Source of the DNA: an uncultured Bacteroides sp. | GTDB lineage: Bacteria; Bacteroidota; Bacteroidia; Bacteroidales; Bacteroidaceae | Direction: 5' to 3' | DNA: 64,000 nucleotides | Assembly (NCBI GenBank): GCA_949300425.1 | Contig: CASGED010000060.1 | Span: forward strand, 1-64,000 | Part shown: positions 57,084-64,000 of the stretch, piece after piece | Numbering within the stretch: position 1 is the first letter of the stretch | Layout of the letters: each line of letters begins with the position of its first letter | Position numbers and translations under genes: made by a program | The notes under the pieces: model-generated | Told to the model about the DNA's origin: nothing | The model's database searches: none | What the model saw: the letters and a program-made list of their open reading frames with translations, nothing else

Positions 57084-57237
57084 GCGGGTAGTTCCGGCTA
57101 CACCAAGGGGTAGTCTCAGCTACACCAAGGGGTAGTTCCGGCTACACCACGGTGTAGTTCCGGCTACACCACGGTGTAATCTCGGCTACACCAAGGTGTA
57201 ATTCCAGCTACACCACGGTGTAATTTCGACTGCACCT
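57084..57237. repeat. 22-bp-period dyad array 5 (seven units)
   Basis: Seven uninterrupted 22-bp units starting at 57084, 57106, 57128, 57150, 57172, 57194 and 57216. The consensus has arms GGTGTAG and CTACACC around TTCCGG; left arms vary (GGGTAG, GGTGTAA). It lies between the FtsX remnant and FtsX copy 3. Confidence 0.92.
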
Positions 57238-57253
57238 GCGGTAAGAATCAGTT

Positions 57254-57436
57254 TCATTCACTCTTCATCACTTCCGCCGGATTGACCCGCCCCAACAGAG
57301 CCGCCTGTAGGCAGACCGTAAGGAGGGAAACGACTACAACAACCACGAAGGGCCAGACAAACAAACCGGATGTCAACGCCGCCCGATAGGCAAACTGCTC
57401 CAGCCAGCCCTGCATCAGTCCCCACGTCACGGGCAT
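57254..57436 (-). pseudogene. Remnant C-terminus of an FtsX permease
   Basis: 60 codons equal to the last helix and tail of the FtsX permeases: WGLMQGWLEQFAYRAAL, a long hydrophobic helix (FVVVVVVSLLTVCLQAALL) and the ending GRVNPAEVMKSE. The missing first 700 or so residues are nowhere in the window. It overlaps the 3' end of the thioredoxin-like gene by 10 bp. It most likely marks a deletion that joined the two genes. Confidence 0.8.
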
Positions 57437-58656
57437 ACGCCACCCGCCGTCCTTCGTTCATCGGGCCGTCCTGCCGCAGGAAATAATTCTTTCATCCGCC
57501 GCCAAAGCGAGCCTTTGCCATAGCCTCCCCACATCGCCTTGACACGGCCATCGGGCGCTACCAGTACGTAAGAAGGATAGCCTTTCACCTGGTAACACAT
57601 CGCCAGACCACTGTTCAACTCCGCCAATTCGTTCCATTGATGCCCGCTGAGCCGCTTCTCCTTCACGTAATCCTTCCAAGCCTTTTCGGGGTCGAGGCTG
57701 ATGCTTACCACTACCAACGAGTCCGCATAGGCTTCGCTGATTTCTTCTATCTCCGGCAGGGAGGCGATGCAAGGGCCGCAACCTTGCGTCCAAAAGTCCA
57801 ACAGGATGTATTTCCCTTTGAACTCCGCAAGGCGGTGCGTACGACCTTCAATGTCGTAGAGGTCAGCATCCGCCATCAGGTCGCCCACCTTGACCGTCCC
57901 CGACGGATAAAGGTACTGACGGGCAATCCGGGCTTCCCTGCGCTGCTTCAGTTCCTCCGGAAGCCGGGCGTACAATGCTTTCAGTTCCTTAGAGTAAGGC
58001 ATAAACTCTTTGGAAGGAACCATCTTGGCATACATCTCCAAACGTTCCAACCACACACGCCCTATCGGTGCAGTCTGCATGTAGTCTATTTCCTTCTTAA
58101 ACAAGGCACGCATCATAGGCCAAGACTTTTCTCGCAGGGCATTCACTTCTTTCCATGCTACTTCCCGACTTTCCGCCCCACTATCCATCTTCCGGAACCA
58201 GTCGGCTTCCTTTGCAATGATTTCTGTATATTCTTCCCGCAGGCTTCCGGCGCAATCTTGAAAGGCATTCGCCTCCAACTGCTCCGGCACGTCACTCTCT
58301 GCTTTCCACACGCAAATCAATTTATTCTCTCCGCTAATCTTCACCTCCTCACCCGGAGCCACCCACACCTCTAACCAATTGTTTGGGAAGCCCTCGTTAT
58401 TGGACAGAAGCAAGAATTTCTTCACACACGAAGTCGTGTCACTGAACGTAAACATTCCATTTACTATGGTATCTTTCATTACGGTCTTTAACAATCGGGA
58501 GTCTACTTTCTGTAAGACAAGTATTTCCGTACTGTCCGGCACATTCGTCACCCGTCCCGTTATCAGAAACTTGTCCGCATCTACTTTCGTTCCCTGCGAA
58601 ATGCCGCAAGACGCTAAGCAGCACATCGCCACACCTGTCAATAAAATCTTTTTCAT
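57427..58656 (-). CDS. Thioredoxin-like lipoprotein (DUF4369 plus AhpC/TSA type)
   Basis: 409-residue lipoprotein (GVAMCCLASCGISQ) with a DUF4369-like beta domain at about 25-135, a helical linker and a TlpA/ResA-like thioredoxin domain from about 255. The active site is CGPC at residues 293-296, and the cis-Pro is in KGYPSYVLVAPDG. It is probably a periplasmic disulfide reductase. The final residues (GRPDERRTAGGVCP) run into the FtsX remnant and look like a non-native tail. It sits between FtsX copies in the export operon. Confidence 0.9.
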   Translation of the reverse strand: MKKILLTGVAMCCLASCGISQGTKVDADKFLITGRVTNVPDSTEILVLQKVDSRLLKTVMKDTIVNGMFTFSDTTSCVKKFLLLSNNEGFPNNWLEVWVAPGEEVKISGENKLICVWKAESDVPEQLEANAFQDCAGSLREEYTEIIAKEADWFRKMDSGAESREVAWKEVNALREKSWPMMRALFKKEIDYMQTAPIGRVWLERLEMYAKMVPSKEFMPYSKELKALYARLPEELKQRREARIARQYLYPSGTVKVGDLMADADLYDIEGRTHRLAEFKGKYILLDFWTQGCGPCIASLPEIEEISEAYADSLVVVSISLDPEKAWKDYVKEKRLSGHQWNELAELNSGLAMCYQVKGYPSYVLVAPDGRVKAMWGGYGKGSLWRRMKELFPAAGRPDERRTAGGVCP

Positions 58657-58690
58657 ATCTGTATGCTATTCTTATTTTCTACTTATTATT

Positions 58691-61117
58691 TTATTCACTC
58701 TTCACCACATCGGCGGGATTGACCCGTGCCACTTTCAATATGCGGAATATCACGGTAAGTGCCGTTACTATCCACACAAATACGAAGATGCCCAGCCAAT
58801 AAAACGGACCGTAATTAAAGAAAGTTGCGTACATCTGGCTCCAGCCTTTCAGCAATACGTAAAGTAACGGGAAGGCCAACAAAGCACTCACACTCAATAT
58901 CCATAAGTAGGAACGGGTAAAAAGCAACAGTATCTGACGGAGCCCCGCCCCGTTCACTTTGCGGATGGCCACTTCTTTGCGGCGACGTTCGGTGTCGAGC
59001 GTAATGGCGGCATACACTCCCAACATGGTAATCACCACACATACAACCGCCAGAAAGAGAACAATGTCTTTCAACTTACTCTCAATGCCTTGCATTTCTT
59101 CTACATCCTCCAATAAAGTGGAAAGCTGAGGAGTGATTGTACGGGGCATTACTTCCGCCAACACTTTTTGTACATGTTGACGTACCTCGTCCGTTCGACC
59201 GGGATGGCACTTCAAGTAGCAATGCCCCACGTATTGGGTAAAGTCGGACGGCAGGAAAGCAAAGCCTTGAAGGTTTCCCGCCCTGCGCGAGTCGCCATAC
59301 ACATCCGTCACAAAGGGAGCGCATATGCCACTTACGGTGTATCCCTCACTGAAATCATAGAGCACACGTCCCATCAGACTTTCCCGTTTCCGGCTCAGCA
59401 TATCTTTCTCCAACGTTTCGTCCACAACCATTTCCTGCGCATTGCGGAACGCAGTGCCCTGCCTCATCGGGAGATGCATGAAGTCGAAGAAATTCTCCGG
59501 AACCGACAAAATATAGGTAGGCAATTCTTCATGTTCCGCATTGACATAAGGCTGGGTAAACAACTCCGTGCCCGACACGCCCCGATGATAAGCGATGTCG
59601 GACAGCAAGTAATCCTGCACCCCGGCATGCTGCTTCATGCGGTCCACAAGAACCAACTTATCCGCATGTTCCATAAAGGGATAGTCCAAGGGAACACTCA
59701 AGATGTCCGCCTTCTCGGCATTCGTCAGTGTGCCGAAGAGTGTAGAAGTGGTGCGATGCGCCTGAAGGAAAAGAGCCGCAGCCAAAGCCACAAACAACCA
59801 ACAGATGAAATATTGCAACCCCAATAACAATGACCTGCCTCGAAACCGCTTCACTCCGGAGAAGGTTCCCCGCAGTCCTATCTGGATGTTGATGTAACGA
59901 ACACGAACCACTGCCCCCGTACACACTACAAAACTGCACAGCAGTACCAACAACAAATATTGGGAGCATTGCATCATTAGACGTTCCGGGTCAACAACAA
60001 GCGTGTATTTCATCAACGTCAGATGCAGATAAGGAGCTAACAACTCTATCAGACAGAAAGTCAACAGAAAAGCCAGCAGCACCACCAACACGGCCTGCGT
60101 AAAAAGCTGCGCCAGCAACTGCCGGACATTACTGCCTAACACACGCCGCAAGCTGCATTCCCTACTACGGTTCAAGAAAGAGCCTACCAGAAAATAAAAG
60201 AAATTAAGCAAACCCACTAAGAGGACCAACAATCCCAAAGCGGTAGAAACACCTACAAAATAGGGAGCCATGGAATATTGCCAAAACACTTCGCCAAAAG
60301 CACGGGCACACACGGCATAATCCTCACCGTAAAGCGTATGACGCAAGCCACGTTCCCGCAACTCCGCCTCCAGTTTGGCCGGAGCGACACCCGGACGCAA
60401 CAAAGCTACGGTTATGCCTCCGGTCATCTCGTCCCGCTTTTGGTAATTCAGCAATCCGTCGCTATCGTTCAACACCAACATGTCCAAACGGTCCATAAAG
60501 CACAGACTGGTGTTCTCCGGAATGTCCTCAATGACCGCCTGCACAGTGTAACCCACACCATCCCGTTTCCGCGAATAGGGCAACTTAGCCGCTGTAACCA
60601 TCCGCCGGCCAATAGCGTCAGTTACAGAGCCAAACATCCGTTCAGCCGTGTTACGGGTCAGCACTACCGCATTGGGCGTTTGCGAAGCTATTTCCCACGA
60701 ACCTGCCAATACATCCGGCGTAAAAACTTGTCGGAAACAACTGTCCGTCTCCATACACAGCAACGGGTCGAAAGGTAACAAGTCTTCCCCTTCGTCCACC
60801 TCTACATGGTAGGTGCGTTCATGCGGATAGACAACAAATGCAATAGCCTCCACCGTGCTCCACTGCATCATGCGCAAGTTCTCGGCCAACCGGACAGGCG
60901 TACCGGAAAAGACATCGCCTCCCTGTCTCACCAGATGTAATTCCGCCATGCGGCCATGATGAGTAAAGCAAGCATCCGTACCCCAAATATACCGGCTGCA
61001 ATACATGCAGATGGTAAAGCAAAGCAGACATACGCCAAGCCCAATAATGCTGATAAGGTTCTGCGTACGATACTTCAGCAGGTTGCGCCAAGCTATTTTT
61101 AGGTAATGAACAAACAT
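58691..61117 (-). CDS. FtsX-family ABC permease (copy 4)
   Basis: 808-residue permease, N-terminus MFVHYLKIAWRNLLKYRTQN like copy 3. The coupling motifs are RECSLRRVLGSNVRQLL and RRKEVAIRKVNGAGLRQIL, and the end is VNPADVVKSE. First permease after the HlyD-type adaptor (37-bp gap), so it is probably the direct partner of the adaptor and TolC. Confidence 0.92.
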   Translation of the reverse strand: MFVHYLKIAWRNLLKYRTQNLISIIGLGVCLLCFTICMYCSRYIWGTDACFTHHGRMAELHLVRQGGDVFSGTPVRLAENLRMMQWSTVEAIAFVVYPHERTYHVEVDEGEDLLPFDPLLCMETDSCFRQVFTPDVLAGSWEIASQTPNAVVLTRNTAERMFGSVTDAIGRRMVTAAKLPYSRKRDGVGYTVQAVIEDIPENTSLCFMDRLDMLVLNDSDGLLNYQKRDEMTGGITVALLRPGVAPAKLEAELRERGLRHTLYGEDYAVCARAFGEVFWQYSMAPYFVGVSTALGLLVLLVGLLNFFYFLVGSFLNRSRECSLRRVLGSNVRQLLAQLFTQAVLVVLLAFLLTFCLIELLAPYLHLTLMKYTLVVDPERLMMQCSQYLLLVLLCSFVVCTGAVVRVRYINIQIGLRGTFSGVKRFRGRSLLLGLQYFICWLFVALAAALFLQAHRTTSTLFGTLTNAEKADILSVPLDYPFMEHADKLVLVDRMKQHAGVQDYLLSDIAYHRGVSGTELFTQPYVNAEHEELPTYILSVPENFFDFMHLPMRQGTAFRNAQEMVVDETLEKDMLSRKRESLMGRVLYDFSEGYTVSGICAPFVTDVYGDSRRAGNLQGFAFLPSDFTQYVGHCYLKCHPGRTDEVRQHVQKVLAEVMPRTITPQLSTLLEDVEEMQGIESKLKDIVLFLAVVCVVITMLGVYAAITLDTERRRKEVAIRKVNGAGLRQILLLFTRSYLWILSVSALLAFPLLYVLLKGWSQMYATFFNYGPFYWLGIFVFVWIVTALTVIFRILKVARVNPADVVKSE

Positions 61118-61154
61118 ACGTCTGCAAATATAAGTTTTAGTTAGGTATTACACA

Positions 61155-62405
61155 CTATTTAATCACCAGTTCCTCCGCCTCTCCGAAGGAGTCGTACCCC
61201 GTAACAATCACCCGGTCGCCCGGTTGCAAGCCGTCCGTCACTTCGTATTGTTGGGGATTTTGGCGTCCGATGGTGAGGGGAACGCGGCGGGCACGTGTCC
61301 CGTCTTCGTTCAGGCGGTAAATCCATTGGCCGCCCGTGGCCTGGTAGAAATTGCCGCGGGGAATGACCACGGCGTCTTCCGGCTGCCCCAACTCTATCTG
61401 TACACGGAAGCTCTTGCCCACACGGACGTTGTCCGGCATGTCGTCCGTAAACACAAGGTCGACGTCAAAGAGACGGTCCTTCACCTCGGGCACCACCTTC
61501 GTGATACGCAGGGGATAGCGTTTGCCTTGATAGAGGATGGTGGCGGGCAGGCCGGTGGTGATGCGGTCGATGTAATACTCGCTGAGCGACGTATGCACCT
61601 TGAACTGGTCCAGCACCTTAATCTCGCCGATGCTCTCGCCGGACTGCACCTGCTGACCGGGCGTGACGCCTACGAAACTAAGCTGACCACCGATGGGGGC
61701 ATGTACCACCAAGTCGGCCAGGCGGCGACGGGAACGCAGATACTTCTTCCGCTCCCGCTCGCGGTCGGCTTGCAAGAGGTCGCGCTGAATGAGGGACATG
61801 ACGGAGTCGTGTCGCAGGCTCTCCCGCTGGAGTCGAGCGGTCTTCTCCTTGAAGCGGTATTCGTCCTCGGCCACCTGCAACTGGGCACGGCTCTTGATGC
61901 CCATGTTGTATTCTTCCTGCTCCAACTCGTAGGTGCGGCGCAACTTGGCCAGTTCGTAATCGGTCTCCAAGGCTTGTTGGCGGAGGGTGAGGCTCTGTTG
62001 CTGCATCTCAATCTCCTTCTCCCGATAGGTGACGAGTTGTTTCTCCCACTCGTCCTGTTGGTCCTCGATGTCGCGCAGCAAGTCGGGGTTTTCCAATACA
62101 AGTATGGTGTCGCCCTGCTTCAGCAGGCTACCCTCCTCGCCCACGATGCGCAGGACGCTTCCCGCCTCGCGGGCATTGACCTTGATGGTGAGGATGGGTT
62201 GAACGAGTCCCTCCACATCGACATACTCCATGAACTTGTCCTGCCGCACTTCGGCTATCTGAATGTTATCCCGCTCGATGCGCAGCTTACGCGGCCCGGC
62301 GGACAGAATGATGACATAGACGAGGAAAGCGCAAAACGCCACGCCTCCCGCCAAATAATAACGGTAACGGATGTACCAAGGTTTCTTTTCGAGTTTAATA
62401 TCCAT
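61155..62405 (-). CDS. HlyD/RND-type periplasmic adaptor
   Basis: 416-residue membrane-fusion protein. An N-terminal anchor (YLAGGVAFCAFLVYVIILSAG) is followed by a lipoyl half-motif, a long alpha-helical coiled coil (about 100-225, EQQ/KER-rich), the second lipoyl part (VVHAPIGGQLSFVGVTPGQQV) and a beta-barrel domain ending in GRQNPQQYEVTDGLQPGDRV. It bridges the inner-membrane permease to TolC. It lies between the tolC-like gene and FtsX copy 4. Confidence 0.93.
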   Translation of the reverse strand: MDIKLEKKPWYIRYRYYLAGGVAFCAFLVYVIILSAGPRKLRIERDNIQIAEVRQDKFMEYVDVEGLVQPILTIKVNAREAGSVLRIVGEEGSLLKQGDTILVLENPDLLRDIEDQQDEWEKQLVTYREKEIEMQQQSLTLRQQALETDYELAKLRRTYELEQEEYNMGIKSRAQLQVAEDEYRFKEKTARLQRESLRHDSVMSLIQRDLLQADRERERKKYLRSRRRLADLVVHAPIGGQLSFVGVTPGQQVQSGESIGEIKVLDQFKVHTSLSEYYIDRITTGLPATILYQGKRYPLRITKVVPEVKDRLFDVDLVFTDDMPDNVRVGKSFRVQIELGQPEDAVVIPRGNFYQATGGQWIYRLNEDGTRARRVPLTIGRQNPQQYEVTDGLQPGDRVIVTGYDSFGEAEELVIK

Positions 62406-62487
62406 CTGTGTATTGCGATTATAGGTTTACTTATTCTTTACGTGCTCTTTCCTGAGCTTTAAGGCGGTCGAGTTGCACCCTCGGGAT

Positions 62488-62553
62488 AGCATCATCGGCA
62501 ATGATGCCTATCATCATCGGCGATGATTCCTACCATCATCGGCAATGATGCTA
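62488..62553. repeat. 22-bp-period dyad array 6
   Basis: Three exact 22-bp units (62488-62509, 62510-62531, 62532-62553) with arms CATCAT and ATGATG around CGGC. Unit 2 pairs perfectly as ATCATC-GGC-GATGAT. It lies in the TolC-HlyD spacer. Confidence 0.88.
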
Positions 62554-62560
62554 TGCCGAG

Positions 62561-64000
62561 TTACTTAATCAACCGCTCCAAGTCTTCCTGTAGACCGACT
62601 CCCCGCTCAAAATCATAAAGCGTCAGGCTGCGGAGCGTATAGTACATGCTCCAATACTCGTGCAGGGCGGAGAGGTACGTGCGTCGGGCGGAGTCTTTCT
62701 CGGTGATGGAGGCGTTGAGGTCCAGCACCGTTGATTGTCCCAGGATGTAGAGCTTGCGGGCCACTTCGGCACGGCGCCGGGCGGTGAGGTCCGTGCGGCG
62801 GGCGATGTGCACACGCTGAGCTTGCAGGTTGAATTGGCGTACCAGTTTGCGCACGTTCTGCTCGAAGTCGGTCTTGTCCTGCTCCACCTGCGTGTACACC
62901 AAGTCGCGGTTACTCCTCGCCACCCGTACCCGGCCTTTGCCGCGTCCCCAATCCAGTATAGGCAGGGAGATGCCCAACGAGACGTATTGCTGGTCCATGG
63001 GGTCACGGTAAGCGTCCTTCCAACGGTCGGCCGTCTGTGTCAAGCCGAAACGCAGGTAGATGTCAGCCTTCAGTCCGGCGTTGGCACGGGCTTGGGACAC
63101 AGCGCTCTCGCTCTCCAAGCGGCGCAACTTCATGTTTTCTATGTCGGGACTGTTCTCCTCGGCCAGCATCAACGCCTCACCCAAGTCGATATGCAGATTC
63201 GGCAAGATGCTGTCCACGCTCACCTTCAACTCCAAGTCCTGCTGGATGCCCAAGTAGGAACGGAGTTCCTGCATGGCGTTCTCCACCTCGATGCGGGCAT
63301 TCATACGGTTGGTCTCCTCAGTCAGCTTGTTTATCTCCAACTGAAGCATCTCGTTCTCGCTGATGGTACCGATGTTGTAGCGACCTTGCGCATAACTGTA
63401 TAAAGTGTCCGCATGAGCATAATTGGTGCAGGCGGTCTCATAGTTGCTCTGTGCCGTGGCCAAGGCAAAGAATTTCTCCGTGGCCGATGCCGCCACCAGT
63501 TCCAGCGTCTCGGCATACTTCTTGCACGCCTCCCGGTAGCGCACCGGCTCGATGCGTCGGTCCCATTTGAGCGAGTTGTAGCCGAAGAGCGATTGCTGGT
63601 AGCCGATGTTCACGGGCGATGTCTGATAGGAATGACTATCGTCCGAGAAGAGGTCGATGCGCTGGGCGGATGTCTCCACAAAGAAGGTTCCGCCCGTCCA
63701 AGGCACATTCTGCGTCAGGCTGAGCGTCAAGTCTGTGGCCAACAGGTTCTGCTCCACAAACTTCACGCTGCCATCGCCCATGGTCACTTTATTGATGGCC
63801 CGGTCGAGGTAAGGGTTGGACGTCAGCGTCAGGTTGGGCAAGTAGTTCGCCCGGTAATAACGGTAATTCCAATAAGCCGAACGATAGGAATGCCGGGCAC
63901 TTTGCGCATCGGGCGATTGCTCTTGGGCATGCCGGATAGTCTCTTGCAAGGAAAGCTCCATCAGCGTCTCCTGCGCCCCGCCCTCCATATAGGAAAGGCA
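62561..64000 (-). CDS. TolC-family outer membrane efflux protein (5' end beyond window)
   Basis: At least 475 residues. The frame stays open to the window edge (CLSYMEGGAQETL...), so the signal peptide and true start lie beyond 64000. The TolC repeat structure is visible: SLQETIRHAQEQSPDAQSAR and LGEALMLAEENSPDIENMKL begin the two halves, and long coiled coils follow each. It is the outer-membrane exit duct for the adaptor and permeases encoded downstream and the first visible gene of this operon. Confidence 0.93.
   Translation of the reverse strand, partial: CLSYMEGGAQETLMELSLQETIRHAQEQSPDAQSARHSYRSAYWNYRYYRANYLPNLTLTSNPYLDRAINKVTMGDGSVKFVEQNLLATDLTLSLTQNVPWTGGTFFVETSAQRIDLFSDDSHSYQTSPVNIGYQQSLFGYNSLKWDRRIEPVRYREACKKYAETLELVAASATEKFFALATAQSNYETACTNYAHADTLYSYAQGRYNIGTISENEMLQLEINKLTEETNRMNARIEVENAMQELRSYLGIQQDLELKVSVDSILPNLHIDLGEALMLAEENSPDIENMKLRRLESESAVSQARANAGLKADIYLRFGLTQTADRWKDAYRDPMDQQYVSLGISLPILDWGRGKGRVRVARSNRDLVYTQVEQDKTDFEQNVRKLVRQFNLQAQRVHIARRTDLTARRRAEVARKLYILGQSTVLDLNASITEKDSARRTYLSALHEYWSMYYTLRSLTLYDFERGVGLQEDLERLIK

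Noticed and set aside
57084-57237. Possible CRISPR array or iteron-type replication origin
   Set aside because: Repeats are back to back without spacers, and no replication initiator gene is near; the same geometry recurs in other spacers.

Overview
The window is a piece of a Bacteroidaceae chromosome (Bacteroides or Phocaeicola type). Evidence: many starts are preceded by the Bacteroides sigma-ABfr promoter (-7 TAnnTTTG, -33 TTTG/TTG) rather than a Shine-Dalgarno; there is a GH97 SusB-like glucosidase, a B12-controlled nrdDG operon, PPi-type PPDK, 6-bladed-propeller lipoproteins, many long FtsX-type permeases, and a Bacteroides-type conjugative element. The species cannot be named from the sequence alone.

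Region 1 (about 1-9.1 kb) is one end of an integrative conjugative element. All main genes are on the minus strand: a tyrosine integrase, a mobA-like relaxosome protein, a MobB-type relaxase, a ParA-like protein, a DUF3408 protein, a DNA-binding-like protein, then TraD-, TraE-, TraF- and TraG-like genes. traG breaks off directly after its Walker A motif, so the machinery seen here is interrupted. A shared promoter/dyad layout precedes mobA and parA.

Region 2 (9.2-16.8 kb) is core chromosome: ppdK, rlmD and an RluA-family synthase in one operon, a small lipoprotein, an AlkZ-related protein and a GNAT. Region 3 (16.8-23.2 kb) holds an acetylxylan-esterase-like enzyme and a peptide transporter that once seem to have shared one terminator. 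Three AT-rich lipoprotein genes (propeller, FGE-sulfatase-like, propeller) now split that terminator, flanked by a 25-bp direct repeat. Region 4 (23.3-31 kb) has a cobalamin riboswitch ahead of nrdD-nrdG, then a three-gene biotin-dependent acyl-CoA carboxylase operon whose biotin carboxylase carries a fused N-terminal Cys-rich domain, and ybaK. Region 5 (31-46 kb) contains uvrA, a LysM/periplasmic-binding lipoprotein-like gene, an outer membrane barrel, a nitroreductase, rnpB (RNase P RNA), yihY, GH97, rmuC, map, mltF and udk. Region 6 (46-64 kb) has a Dabb protein and a DsbD-like protein, then a long minus-strand export cluster: TolC, HlyD-type adaptor, four FtsX permeases, a thioredoxin-like lipoprotein, a permease remnant and one ABC ATPase.

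The most unusual feature is in the spacers. Six intergenic regions of the chromosomal part each carry a short tandem array with a period of about 22 bp (3 to 7 units). Each unit has an internal dyad. The sequence differs completely from locus to locus, but the architecture is the same. In one array the two dyad arms changed together (TTCCG/CGGAA to TTACG/CGTAA). A second repeat family has shared ends AAATGATAA...TTCCCATT and variable hairpin-rich interiors. It occupies three spacers, and a candidate empty site lies in the uvrA leader.
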